DNA of 64,000 nt from Paroedura picta (Eukaryota > Chordata > Lepidosauria > Squamata > Gekkonidae). The notes under the pieces are model-generated. The model saw only the letters and a program-made list of their open reading frames with translations. It had not been told where the DNA came from and made no database searches. A program made the position numbers and the translations under genes. The stretch is taken from NCBI RefSeq assembly GCF_049243985.1, contig NC_135383.1:30414442-30478441 (forward strand), read 5' to 3'. Of the stretch, positions 44,801 to 55,360 are shown in pieces (within the stretch, counting starts at the first letter, position 1; each line of letters starts with the position of its first letter).

Positions 44801-47034
44801 AAAAATCCATTTTTGTAATTAATTCTGATCCTGTCTTTTTAGTAGCTTTTAATTTTAATTATTTTGATACAAATTTTAGTACGAGGTCTTTCAATTATAT
44901 ATATCAGTCACTATACATTATATATATACTCACTATACATTTTAATATTATTTGGTATTATATTTAATAACATACATTTAAGATCCATCATGAATCATAA
45001 TCCAATATTTCCTCACTCTCTGATATGTCTACCACATATGATAAAATGCATATATTTCATTACATTTCCCCATTATAGCCGCTATTAACCTTTACTATAT
45101 CTTTGTGGGGAGTGTATCACCTATAAAACATTCTGCACACATTTTCTAATAATATTTGACATCGAGTGAACTTCAATTCAACAACTCACAAAGCCTCCCA
45201 TTGGTCCATATTTATATTCTTTGAAGTTTTGAGCCCATTGTCAAACAATCTTTGACTTGCTGTGTTTCAGAATCATTTGAACATTTTTCTTCTTATTATT
45301 ATTATTATTAGATTTCTAGCCCGCCACTCCCCTGAGGCTCGCGGCGGGTAACAACATGTAAAACCCCCATAAAACCCCTAGTACATAAAACCCCTAAAAG
45401 AATTCCCAACCACCCAACCCACCCTACCTGATGGCGGCGGAACTATCCGAAAAACCAGGGGGCACTGCTGATGTAGATATAAAGGGAGGTCCGATCTAAA
45501 AAGGGTGGGGGCGCCGGCCCCAACCATAGGCCTGGCGGAAGAGCTCCATTTTGCAAGCCCTGTTGAAAGATGGCAAATCCCGCAGGGCCCGCAGCTCCTC
45601 TGGGAGCTCATTCCACCAGGCGGGGGCCAGGACCGAAAAGGCCCTGACCCTGGCCGAGGCCAGACGCGCCTCCCGGGGGCCAGGAACCACCAATAAATTA
45701 GTCCCCGCCGAGCGTAACGCCCTGTGGGGGCATAAGGCATCAGGCGGTCCCTCAAGTATGTGGGTCCCAGACCGCGGAGGGCCTTAAAGGTTAAAACCAA
45801 AACCTTGAACCTGCTCCGGCTAGCAATCGGTAGCCAATGCAGCTGCCTCAGCACAGGCTGGACAGGGGCCCTCCAAGCTGTTCCTGTGAGGACCCGAGAA
45901 GCCGCATTTTGTACCAGCTGCAATTTCCGCAGGGGTAGGCCCGTGTAGAGTGAGTTACATAAATCTATTCTGGAGGTAACCGTCGCATGGCGGTGGCTAG
46001 GTGGTCAGGAGACAGGTAGGGCGCTAGTAGCCGGGCCTGACAGAGATGGAGAAAAGCCAGGCCCGCTACCTTCTTGACCTGGGCTTCCAGTGTTACCGAG
46101 GCGTCCAAGGTCCCAAATTCTTTGCCTGGGGTGCAATGGTCAGTTGCGTCCCGGCCAAGGTGGGTAATCGCGCTTCCTGATCTGCTCCCTTCCCCCCAAA
46201 CCTGCGTCTTGGCAGGGTTGAGTTTCAGACTACTCTGCTTGAGCCATCCAGCTATGGCTTCCAGACATCTGATTAGAGATGTTTTATCACATTATCAGTT
46301 TTTCAGAATTTTTCTCTGAGCTGACCTTTCTTAATTTGCTCTTTCATTTTTGAAACTATTTGATAATAAATTAATCATGGCATATTCTTTCCTTGATGAC
46401 TTGTTTGTCTATCATGTTCTTGCAAGCTAGATTATGAATTTTCTTTTTTGAACTTGGATCATAATAAGCAATTGTTAAGAAAATCAGTGGTGAAATTGAT
46501 GGTCTTTAGTTTTACTTAACATTTGAACCACATTTGAACATTTCAACAAAATGTCTCCTATATTTTCCATCTTGCTCCTATATTTTCCATCTTCTGGATC
46601 ATTCTTAACCATTTTTAACCCATAAGTAATTAAGGGTTTCTTTCTTTAACATCCATGATCTCTAATTTGATACTGCACCAATAATCCAACCTGTAGCCCA
46701 AGCCAATGCTGCTGCCTGTCCTTCTAGCATTATCCATGCGAGCCAATATTTGCTCCCCCAAGGTCTCCCCATTTTGGGTCTTTCAAAACAAGACGCTCTA
46801 GGCCGCAGTGTTGAGTCTCGGTTGCTGTACCCGGCTGGGGGGCGGGGGTCACGTGGCTCACACAGCGAGACCCCCCCCCTCCGCCTGAGGAGGGGGGAGG
46901 GAGGGGAGGGGTCTCACCGCGGGGGCGCGCAGGCGCGGGCACAGGGCCGGGGCGTCCAGCAGGAGCGTGACCGGGATGTGGCTCAGGAAGTAGAGGGCGA
47001 AGAGCCGCTCCAGCGCGCGCCCCGCCATCGCCAT
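38836..47034 (-). CDS. TMEM97: TMEM97 / sigma-2 receptor, complete three-exon gene
   Basis: TMEM97 is a four-helix ER membrane protein of the EXPERA family that binds sterols, affects NPC1 and LDL-receptor handling and is the sigma-2 receptor. Coding exons on the minus strand: 47034-46918 (39 codons, donor GTGAGA), 43145-43001 (acceptor CTCAG, donor GTTAGT) and 39086-38836 (acceptor CCAG, stop TAA). Phases 0 and 1 join cleanly to give 170 residues, against 176 in human. Recognisable stretches are LYFLSHIPVTLLLD, MVKWYTTSFKDPLM, PAWFKSL, LPFFPVAAYAF and YSPYLLIPLLLL. The two acidic ligand-pocket residues known in mammals (Asp29, Asp56) appear as Asp27 and Asp53. The protein ends KLKTT, which fits a KXKXX dilysine ER-retrieval signal, as does human KRKKK. 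A second in-frame ATG lies two codons downstream (47028). The gene shares its promoter with the NCBP2-like gene. Both introns hold many repeats. Confidence 0.95.
39600..39985. mobile_element. hAT-type remnant in TMEM97 intron 2
   Basis: GC-rich body with CGGTACTGGGCCGGCAGCGG and an end AAAAAGGTTGGTGACCGCTG (about 39951-39970), like the other hAT termini here. Confidence 0.55.
39986..41990. other. TMEM97 intron 2, no recognised feature
   Basis: GC-moderate sequence without recognisable exon or LINE. It contains a poly-C run near 41503-41518 and a poly-G run near 41611. Confidence 0.4.
41995..42190 (-). mobile_element. Copy of the tentative Penelope-like leader, antisense
   Basis: On minus: CACCCTGATTGGCCCTATTC, TATATAGAGGAACCATGGAT and AAGGAT, matching 35570-35820. 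It also contains an inverted GGTGCAGCC/GGCTGCACC pair around 42117-42145. Confidence 0.45.
43300..44110 (-). mobile_element. L2 LINE 3' end, antisense, split by a SINE
   Basis: Tail at 43300-43372; after the SINE (43374-43660) it resumes, with 43780-43983 encoding the L2 C-terminal LAPTWWNKLLEELRTLEKL-like segment on minus. Confidence 0.7.
43374..43660 (+). mobile_element. tRNA-derived SINE (family A), copy 3
   Basis: GAGCCTCTTGTGGCGCAGAG head to TACCTTTACCTTT end; flanks share TCCCACC(C)AT, a probable target duplication. It is in TMEM97 intron 1, which begins upstream at 46917 on minus and ends at 43146; strictly the SINE lies in intron 1's neighbour segment at 43.4-43.7 kb, between exons 1 and 2. 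Confidence 0.85.
44800..45295. other. AT-rich unassigned DNA in TMEM97 intron 1
   Basis: AT-rich with no recognised element. Similar AT-rich sequence continues at 46275-46780 on the other side of the L2 copy, so the two may be one older repeat (possibly L1-like) split by L2. Confidence 0.35.
45296..46275 (-). mobile_element. L2 LINE 3' end, antisense, relatively well kept
   Basis: A (TTA)n tail (45292-45311) followed on minus by FSVLAPAWWNELPEELRALRD (45496-45693) and, upstream, MQLVQNAASRVLTGTAWRAP and LHWLPIASRSRFKVLVLTFKA (45378-45923). It lies in TMEM97 intron 1. Confidence 0.88.
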
Positions 47035-47620
47035 CGCCGCCGCCCTCCTCCTCCTCCTCCTGCGCAGGCGCCGCCCCGCCCCCTTCCCGCCCCTTTCCGC
47101 GCTGCCCTAGTGCCGGGTGGGCCGTGGCCGGGGGCCGCCAGGGGGAAGAGGCCGGAGAAGCCTCTGGCCACGTGCAGAGTGTCTTTCGCCCCACATCCGG
47201 GCCGAGAGACTTGGACTTCCGCCCCCCGGCCGGAAGCGGAGGGAGGTTCCCGCCCCCCGGCACGCCCTGTTCCGGATGTGCTTTCCCGCGCCCGGCGGGT
47301 GACGTCATTGGTGCGCGTCAGCCGGGGCGGCTCGGGGGCGGCGGCGCGGGCCAAGATGACGGGGCTGCTGGGCACGACGCTGCGGGGCCTCAACAGCGAC
47401 TCCCAGTGCGACCTCAGCGAGTACTGGGACCAGCACTACAAGGTGCGCGGGGGGGGGTGGTGGTGGGGCGGGGGGCGGAGGCCGGGCGGGGGGGGGTCCC
47501 GGGGGGGGGTCCAGGCGTGACGCGGCGTCCCTCTCTCCCTCTCCCTCTCCCCCCCCCCCGCAGGGCATCCGGGAGCAGCGGCTGAAGGCGCTCAAGAACT
47601 CCACCACGGTCTACGTGGGC
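46780..47620. promoter_or_regulatory. CpG island and divergent promoter between TMEM97 and the NCBP2-like gene
   Basis: The two start codons (47034 on minus, 47356 on plus) are 321 bp apart in very GC-rich, CpG-dense DNA covering both first exons. Visible sites are a perfect CRE (TGACGTCA, 47300-47307), an overlapping inverted CCAAT box (ATTGG, 47307-47311) and ETS-like CCGGAAG (about 47229). The CRE/CCAAT pair sits about 50 bp before the NCBP2-like ATG. No TATA box is seen, which fits a broad housekeeping bidirectional promoter. Confidence 0.8.
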
Positions 47621-50342
47621 AACCTGTCCTTCTACACCACCGAGGAGCAGATCCACGAGCTCTTCTCCAAGTGCGGCGACGTCAAGCGCATCGTCATGGG
47701 GCTGGACCGGGTGAAGATGACCCCGTGCGGCTTCTGCTTCGTGGAGTATCCTTGCGAGCGGCCGTGGCGGGAGGTCCCGGGCCAAAGAGGGCTTTGAAAC
47801 TCAAAACCTGCACCTTGAATTCACTCAGAGGCCAACTCACGGCCACTGTGGGTGGAACAAGATGGAGCCACGTGGTCCTTGTGGACACGCTCCAGGCAAC
47901 AGGGCAAATTCAATGTGCCCCCGTGTCTTTGGGACCACCCGTCCCAACATGATCCTCCCAATCATCTCCAGTCTGCATCCCAGCAATTATCCCTGGTCCA
48001 CAAACTGTACACTTTCTGCCAGTTGTCTCAGTAGTGGCCTTGCCCTGTGGAACCTTCTACCTGAAGCAGCACAGTCTTTGTTGGGTCTGCAGTGCAGGCA
48101 AGGCTGCTCCCACTGTGTCTTCATTCTCCATGCATCCTGCCCTGCCTTAAAAATATTTATTTATTATATTTATATACCACCTTTACATTGGGCGCAGGGT
48201 GGTTTAAATTGTAACTTTCGCAAAGCAATACATTACATTAAACATCTTGCCTCAAATATAACAAATCTAACAGTAAACTTGTATCAACAACCAAGCAATT
48301 TATAGCTTGCCAATCAATATACAACCACTTGCCTAATGGCATATAACAGGGTGGCCCTGAGGGGGTGGGGGCGCTGTGTGCAGCCCAGGGGCCAGGCAGG
48401 GATTGTGGCCCCCCAACCTCGGGGCAGATGAGAATAACAAATGGGGGAGACCATAGACCTTAGGCCAGGAATTCTCAACCAGGATTTCATGAAGCCCTGG
48501 GGTTTCTAAATGGCCGTGCAAGGGTTTCTCGAATGGATGGGAGTTAACTAGTTTTTATATGTTTTTAGAATTTGTTAAATGTTTATTGGGTGATATGACC
48601 ATATATTGTCATGTCAACCCATTCTTCCCTCCCAAAATGGCCAATAATGGGCTTGGAGGGGATGGATGGGGAGGGGCCCTGGGTGGGCATGTATACAGCT
48701 ATGTTCCAGGATCATCTAGTCTAGCCCTCTGCACAGTGAAGGAACTCACAACTACATGCCCACCCACAGTGACCCCAATTTTATGCCCCAGTGATACCCC
48801 CACCAAAAATCTCCAGAATCCAACCTGGCCTGGAAGAAATTCACGTGCCATCCCACAGTGGCAATTAGCAATTCCGTGGGTCTACAAGGAAGGGCCACAA
48901 GAGACAAGCACTGGCACATCCCTTCCTGCCCACCCACTCACAATCTGTCTGGGTTCATAAAATCAGCATTTCTGTCAGACTATCTAGCCTCTACTTGAAA
49001 AGGAAGAGAAATCAACACCTCCTGAGGAAGCCTGGTACACTGAGGAATCACTCTTACCCGGTGGTTTAACCAAAAATTCTTTTGAATTAATTTCAACCCA
49101 TTGGTTCTGATCAGACCCTCTAGGGCAGTGGTATTCAACCTGTGGTCCTCCAGATGTCCATGGGCTACAATTCCCATGAGCCCCTACCAGCATTTGCTGG
49201 CAGGGGCTCATGGGAATTGTAGTCCATGAACATCTGGAGGACCACAGGTTGACTACCTCTGCTCTAGGGGAACAGAAAACAACTCTGCTCCATCTTCTAT
49301 ATGACAGCCCTTCAAGATGGTTATCATATTACCTCTTAGTCATCTTCTCTCCAGGCTCAACAGACCAAGCTCCCCAACCATTCCTCATATTACTTGGTCT
49401 CCAAATCCCTCACCATCTTCATAGCCCTCCTCTGGACATGCTTCAGTTTCTCTACATGGATTCTTGGAGCAGTTAGCAACTCCCTTCCCCTTGCAGTCAC
49501 AAGGTCTGGGATTTTGGCTCCTTTTTACATAACAATGTGATTGTTATGTGATTGTATTTCTGTAGACAAAACTGAATGAACTAGCGTGTTTAAAATTGAT
49601 TGAACTTGAATCTAGTGACTTCTTCTAACTTCTTCTGTAAAATTGGTTATTTGGGGGAGGCAGTTTCCTACTCACCAGGCTAAGAGACTTGCTTCGCTTT
49701 TGAAACAGCATTGCATAGCACTTAATATTCTCCAGGTGGTAATAAGTTGTGAACTATTTCACTTTGCATTAGGAGATGGGAGCTTTGGGGACCTCCGGCT
49801 CTCCTCCCGTCTCCTCCTTAGCTTTGGGACAGCCAGCATCAGCTCTTCAAATAGTCCCATAGTCTTTTCTTATAGTAACATTCCAGATACTACACAAGAA
49901 CGGAAGCGGAGCATTCAATGCGGTTCATCAACGGAACACGGCTGGATGACCGCGTGATCCGAACAGATTGGGATACCGGGTTTAAGGAGGGACGGCAGTA
50001 TGGCCGTGGGAAGACAGGTGGCCAGGTAAGGAACACAAGATTGTAGACAAATTTGAAGAATCTAACAGATACTGGCCTGGGCTGGTTCTGGGTTTTACCT
50101 TCGTTTGTGCTGTACTCTACATGCTCGAGGTGGAGCTGGCTCCTAAGGTGTGCCAGTAAATGCCCAGTTGGTGCAGCACATCCTGACAGGTCTGGGCACG
50201 GACATTGCTCTCAGTTTTTATCACATGTTTTCTTCCTCTATAGATTCGAGATGAATACCGAACAGATTACGATGTTGGGAGAGGTGGCTTTGGCAAGATC
50301 ATTCAGATGCAGAAGCTGAATCAACAAACAATGATCTACTAG
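47356..50342 (+). CDS. NCBP2 (CBP20)-like nuclear cap-binding protein, complete four-exon gene
   Basis: CBP20 is the m7G-cap-binding subunit of the nuclear cap-binding complex and works with NCBP1 in splicing, export and NMD. Coding exons: 47356-47442 (donor GTGCGC), 47564-47745 (acceptor CGCAG, donor GTATCC), 49887-50025 (acceptor TCCAG, donor GTAAGG) and 50244-50342 (acceptor ATAG, stop TAG). The phases agree and give 168 residues, against 156 in human NCBP2. A single RRM spans about residues 43-120, with RNP2 VYVGNL at 45-50 and RNP1 around GFCFVEYY at 85-92. Cap-stacking and cap-contact positions are all kept, at +3 relative to human: Tyr23, Tyr46, Phe86, Phe88, Arg115, Trp118, Asp119, Arg126, Arg130. 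The N-terminus and the tail after GRGGFGK differ from canonical NCBP2. The introns rule out a retrocopy. Intron 2 has a weak donor and an L2 fragment close behind it. It may be NCBP2 itself relocated, or a paralogue, so no symbol is given. A poly(A) signal AATAAA is at 50802. Confidence 0.93.
47775..47965 (-). mobile_element. L2 fragment just inside intron 2 of the NCBP2-like gene
   Basis: On minus it reads [18 protein letters not shown], the conserved FKVL.LTFKAL segment of L2. It starts only about 30 bp past the exon 2 donor. Confidence 0.7.
48705..49480 (-). mobile_element. CR1 3' region, antisense, in NCBP2-like intron 2
   Basis: CR1 3' UTR variant (ATCATCTAGTCTAGCCCTCT, AAAAATCTCCAGAATCCAAC) then coding end (CATCTTCTCTCCAGGCTCAA). 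It is interrupted by the MITE at 49126. Confidence 0.78.
49126..49261. mobile_element. hAT palindromic MITE, copy 3
   Basis: CAGTGGTATTCAACCTG to CAGGTTGACTACCTCTG; the perfect 8-bp duplication CTCTAGGG is at 49118-49125 and 49262-49269. Confidence 0.92.
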
Positions 50343-50801
50343 CAGCTTCCTGGGTGGAGGGTGGGACTAGGCGAAGAGGAAGACCAGGTTCTTTGGGCTG
50401 TTGGGTGGGTGGGGAGTTGTTCATGATGGCAGATCTGTCCCTGGACTCAGAGGGAAACAAGGTGATGGCTTGACACCTTTCTTGGCACCCTGCATCTCTA
50501 GCTGCCCTTGCGGGCTTCTCGTTCTGGCTAACATGGAGGACGTCTTCCCAGGTTGGGTGCTTGTTTGGCAGTCCCTGAGGGCAGAGCCAAGGAATCCCAC
50601 CATTGTCAGTCTCTGGCCCAGCTGGATTAGGACAGGAGACACAGCGGTCTGTGGAATTTGAGTGGCTCTTTGCTCTCCTGGCTTTTCCAGTGAAGTAACT
50701 TCAGTACTTTCATTTGTCTCTGTTTTGAATATTTTATTCTTTTTCAAAGATTCTTAAACAAACTGCACACCCTGTAACTTCTGCTGTAGTTGGATAAAGA
50801 G

Positions 50802-50807
50802 AATAAA
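50802..50807 (+). terminator. Candidate poly(A) signal of the NCBP2-like gene
   Basis: AATAAA lies 460 bp after the stop codon, before the CR1 fragment that begins near 50990, giving a 3' UTR of reasonable length. Confidence 0.55.
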
Positions 50808-50989
50808 GAACGAGAGTTGCCTCAGCCAAGGGAGTTGTCATCTATGCCAGGAGAACTTCTCTTCTATCTACAAGTCTCTGTTTCTTTCCTGGGCCAGAAG
50901 GGAATAACTAACTCTTGCCCTCCATCAGTCTTCAAGGCGTCTCCACCAAGAACCAGAAATCCTTCCCTCCCATAGGAATCGAGTTCTAG

Positions 50990-51485
50990 CCAGCAGATGG
51001 CTATCCATGGCAATACCAGGCAGGGCTCCGCCCCAAGCAAAAATGCAAACTCTGTTAAATTCTTAACTTGTCTTGCCGACAGCTTCATTTCCCAGAAAGT
51101 AGAGAGGGGAACCAGGGGCTCTGCTATTTTAGACTTGATTCTCATCAATAGGGAAGAACTGGTAGATGAGGTGGAAGTAGTAGGCACACTTGGTAGCAGT
51201 GACCATGTGCTTTTGGAATTTTCAATCACAGGAAAGAGAAAACCGTAGTCATATGTATAGACTGGACTTCAGGAAAGCTGATTTTCACAGACTTAAAGGT
51301 ATGTTGCGTAGAGTCCCGTGGTCAGAAAGACTTAAAGAGACGGGAGTCCAAGAGGGCTGGGAGTTTCTTAAAAGTGAAATGCTGAAGGCTCAACCACAAA
51401 CAATTCCCTCCAGAAGAAAAGATGGAAGGAGCCTAAGGAAGCCAAGTTGGCTCCATAAGCAGTTGTCAAAGGATTTGAGGAATAA
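50990..51485 (+). mobile_element. CR1 endonuclease-to-RT linker fragment, sense
   Basis: Encodes [20 protein letters not shown] and [12 protein letters not shown] (50997-51248), then FRKADFHRLKGMLRRVPW (51190-51528): the end of the CR1 endonuclease and the following linker. Confidence 0.8.
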
Positions 51486-51489
51486 TAAC

Positions 51490-51568
51490 AGAACAACTCC
51501 CCTTCCTCTTCCCACTGCCAAGCTCTAGCGCCCATTGTATTCTTGGATACAACGGGCTTTGCCCCTAG
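51490..51568 (+). mobile_element. Helitron-like 3' end fragment, plus strand
   Basis: Hairpin arms GCCCATTGTATTC / GGATACAACGGGC, spacer TTTGCCC, then CTAG (51565-51568). It is the same terminus as at 3705 and 18471, but followed by G here. Confidence 0.5.
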
Positions 51569-51782
51569 GGCCAAACTAGATGTCCTCACAGCTGCCATGA
51601 GGATTTCATTGCCATTCAAGAGATTTTAGAATGCCATGAGGGCATTTTCTGAACTCTCCAACCCCAAAAGAGACATCTAGTAGCCCTAGTACATATATGC
51701 GTTTGAAAATACAGTGAGTACATACATATATTCATTCAGGTGGATAACTGATAGTCTGAGGCAGCAAAATAAAATTTCTCTA

Positions 51783-52003
51783 CCGGTAGTCTCAAAATGG
51801 TCTTCCCTTTCCTCTCCCCACAACAGACACCCTGTAATGTAGGTGAGGCTGAGAGAGCCCTGAGATTATTTCTCTGTCAGAACAGCTCTGCAGAGGCTGT
51901 GGTGAGCCTAGGGTCATCCAGCTGGCTGCATGTGGGGAGTGGGGAATCAAACCCAGCTAGCTAGATTAGAAGCTGCCACTCTTAACCATGACACCAAGTT
52001 GGA
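51783..52003 (-). mobile_element. tRNA-derived SINE (family B), antisense full copy
   Basis: Reverse complement of the 19884 copy: CTTTCCTCTCCCCACAACAG, CATCCAGCTGGCTGCATGTG, GGGAATCAAACCC and CCATGACACCAAGTTGG. Confidence 0.8.
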
Positions 52004-52144
52004 TGGAGCAACCAGAATGTTAAAATGTTTTTAGTATATAGTTGCTTTAGATGTTCTGTATTAGCTTTTTATATCCTGATAAGAAGCCCCTAGACCCTAT
52101 TGGGGAGGAGCAGCCTTAAAATCTCATAAATAAAGTTGCAAAAA

Positions 52145-53060
52145 GATTAGACCAGGGGATCCAATTCTGTGGGCACTCCAAAAGGGCGCCTCCATCCAAT
52201 CCTATTGTTTCTTATGCTGAGAAATAGCCAGGAAATCATGGAGGTCGGAGAGAAGCAACCTTCTGAGGAGTTCTTTAGAACTGAATGCCCTGGCCCAACC
52301 TTTTTGCAAAGTGGTAGTCCTTTTGAGGTAAAGCTCCAGCTTTTATATGACAACCCTTCAAGTATCTGAAGATGGTTATCAGATCCCCTTAGTAGTCTTC
52401 TCTCCAGGCTCAACAGACCAAGCTTCCTCAACCTCTCCTCATATGAATCGGTCTCCAAACCCCTCACCATCTTTGTTGCCCTCCTGTGGACACAGTCCAG
52501 TTTATCCATATCTTCAGTTGTGGTGCCCAGAACTGAACACAGTTCTCCAAGTGAGGTCTAACCAGAGCGGAGTAAAGTGGTAACATCACCTCGCATGATC
52601 TGGACACTGCTTCTTTAAATACAGCCTAAAATCCTGTTTGCCTTTTTAGCTACAGAGTCACATTGTTGACTCATGTTTAGTGTATGGTCTACTAAGACCC
52701 ACAGATCCTTTTCACACATACTACTGCCAAGAAAAGTCTCACCCATCCTATAGTAATGCATTTGATTTTTTCCTATGTAAGGCAGAAATTTACATTTTTC
52801 ACTATTAAAATTAATTTTAGCCAAGTTTACCAGCCTGTCGAGATCATCCTGTATTCTGTTGCTGTCTTTGGTTGTGTTTGCTACCCCTCCCAGTTTAGTA
52901 TCATCTGCAAATTTAATAACCACCCCCTCTATTCCCTCATCCAAATCATTTATAAGTATGTTGAACAACACAGGCCCCAGGACAGATTCCTGAGGCACTC
53001 CATTGCTCACTTGTCTCCAAGAAGGAGACAAACCATTTACAAACACCCTTTGAACACAAT
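52145..53060 (-). mobile_element. CR1 LINE RT region, antisense
   Basis: Minus frames: [17 protein letters not shown] (52147-52509) and NGVPQESVLGPVLFNILINDL with FADDTKLGGVANTT (52615-53115). It is close to the 13740 copy. Confidence 0.88.
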
Positions 53061-53539
53061 TCTTTGGGACAGTCTTTGGACTAAAACTTCCCCATACCTG
53101 TGAGCCAAAGGCCAATATATATATATTGTTTAAATTTTGTGAAGAATAGATCCTAGTGAAGGACTAGATCATCAGCAAATACTAAGTTGGAAAAACAACC
53201 ACTGATGAAAAGTACCTTTGAAAACTGTTTAAATCTGGAGGCCGTTTTGGTTCTATGATAATTAAAAGAAGAGATAAGACATTTCTATTTACATTTTCCC
53301 CACCCTTGTGAGGTGCAAATCATCTCCCGATGGAAGAACCTCATCATGATCTATTTATTATCCAAAACCCCCAAACCTGCCTGATGACACCAATGACATA
53401 GCCAGTAATTTATCTGCATTTTTCCCCTTCCTAATCCTCGGCCATTAAAAGGAGGAACTGATGAAAATACAACCTGTGCTCCCAAGTCCTCCCCCCCCCC
53501 CCGCCACAAGGCCATGCAGTCTCATTTCATTTCCTCCAC

Positions 53540-54590
53540 CCTGCATCAGGCTGCATCATTTGTTCCCACATGAATGAGCAGGAAGGGATCTCTGTCCTTG
53601 GGCTTTACCTCTCAAGACAATTCCAGTCGACACAGTTTGGCTTCTACTCCTCTCAAGAGGGAATCCCCCATTACCAGCACACGTCTCTTTGTCCTAATGC
53701 GTTGGGGAGCAGAAGAGGTAGTCCTCTCATCCCCAGGGGCCCATGAAACATTTTCTGGGCTTTGGGTGAGTTGGCGGGAACAGCCTTTGTTCCTGTGGTC
53801 CAGAGTCATTATCTATAGACAGGTCCTGGAAACGATTTCTGAGTTTCAGAGGGGCAGAATATCTCCCTATTTTTCAACCCCTCTGGGTAACGTTCTTCCA
53901 TCTGCTGCCCTCTTGTCTTGGGTGAGACACCTTTCCTATGTCTCCCAATTGCCCTCCAAAAAGTGCTCACTCTCCTTTATAGAATCATAGAACAAAGTGG
54001 TGACAGGCGTTCTTCTAGCTTCTGTACCTTCTCCTCCAGCAGTGCCACTAACTTGCACTTGGTGCAGGTGTATTTAGTTTTCCTCAGGTAAAAATACAAA
54101 CATGCCAGACAGACAGTAACAGTCAGAACCTCAGGTCCATCACCAAGTATGCTGCTTCGATCCATTGTGGGAAGAAGCAGACCCCTTCGGCAAATTCTGA
54201 AATACTTAGAGCCTTCCAGCTTGATCCACAAGCCAAGGGTCCTTTAGCTTTTGTAGTTTGGCACGCACCTTTAGCGCTTGCACTCTGGCAAGCAAGAGCC
54301 TTTTATAGCACATAGGCCCACCCAGCAGAGAGTGGAGCTAGCCGTCAGCCCCAGGCAAAAAGGCCAACTAATGCAAATCCGCTGATGCAGTTAGCTGCAG
54401 TCCCCCACCAATAAAACCACTCAAACAGCCCCCACTCTCCTGAAACCTATAGACCTTCAGACACTATGAGAAAGCAACACTCACTAGTAGCTCCTGAGCT
54501 TGCACTTTCTCCTCCCAGCCCAGCTCCTTGTGTCAGAGCCCTTTCTGTGTGTTGGAGAGAACCACTGCTGACCCGGAAGCTACGATTCTC
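53540..54590 (-). mobile_element. CR1 LINE 5' region with ORF1, antisense
   Basis: 53612-53809 on minus encodes RVLVMGDSLLRGVEAKLCR, the esterase-like part of CR1 ORF1; 53977-54231 encodes CTKCKLVALLEEKVQKLEERL, its N-terminal Cys/coiled-coil part. The GC-richer stretch beyond 54260 is probably 5' UTR. It may be the 5' part of the CR1 at 52145 after an internal deletion. Confidence 0.75.
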
Positions 54591-55354
54591 CAGCAAAACA
54601 GCTTCCATGGGAGACTGCAACCCGTAAAGGCTGACATCGTCAAGAAATTAGATGCCCTCTCTGAAAACTGAGCAAAGACTTGAGGCTTTCCCACCATTTG
54701 CACTCAGCAAAAAAAACCCGGTTTCAACTAACTTCGTAAAACTAGAGAAATTCCATTTTCACTGTTTCTCCCATGCCTTTTCCCTTATTTGCTATGGAAC
54801 TCTCCGGTCCTCCGGAGTCAACAGGAAAGGGTCCCTCAAATAATCTTCAAGCAGGTTGGCTGGCAGGAGGAGACATGCCTGAAGAAGCACTGCGTGGGCC
54901 ATGGGTGTGTGCAGCCACGGGGGTGGCCTCAGCCGTGTGAAGCAGAGAGAAGATTGGGGGGAGGGGTCATGTTTTGGGCTGTTGCATGGACCAATAGATG
55001 GGGGGGGGGCTACCTCTGGGGAGATGCCCTAGAAGGGAGCCAAACCAAGGGACACCTTTGGGCACCATTAGGAAGGCAGCTGGGTCCACTGGCCAAGCCA
55101 CACTGTTCACCTTCCCCCTGCTTGTGGCCTAGTCAGCACTGGCAGGCCCTTGACAGCTCGGACTGTTGCTGAGCCAAGTGATCTGGTGCCACTTTTCTGC
55201 ATCCAGGTCGGGTGGCCTGCCCATGGCCCCAAGGGACTAATGCCAGAAAACAGAAGCCTCATTGCAAATGCTCTCAAAGCAGGGATTACAACCAACCTTG
55301 ACATCTTCCAAGTGCCACTGGCAAAAATAAAGGAGGCATTTCTAAAAACAATAA
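54591..55354. other. Intergenic DNA 3' of IFT20, unassigned
   Basis: No recognised gene or element. Poly-G runs occur near 54956 and 55001. Confidence 0.4.
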
Positions 55355-55360
55355 TTTATT
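55355..55360 (-). terminator. IFT20: Candidate poly(A) signal of IFT20
   Basis: AATAAA on the minus strand about 310 bp beyond the IFT20 stop. Another hexamer overlaps the stop codon itself (55667-55672) and is too close to be the main site. Confidence 0.5.

Noticed and set aside
46730-47607. GC-rich open frames across the TMEM97/NCBP2-like promoter
   Set aside because: They overlap both verified first exons in wrong frames and have low-complexity translations.
47356-50342. NCBP2-like sequence as a processed pseudogene
   Set aside because: It has three introns with matching phases, an intact frame and a CpG-island promoter.
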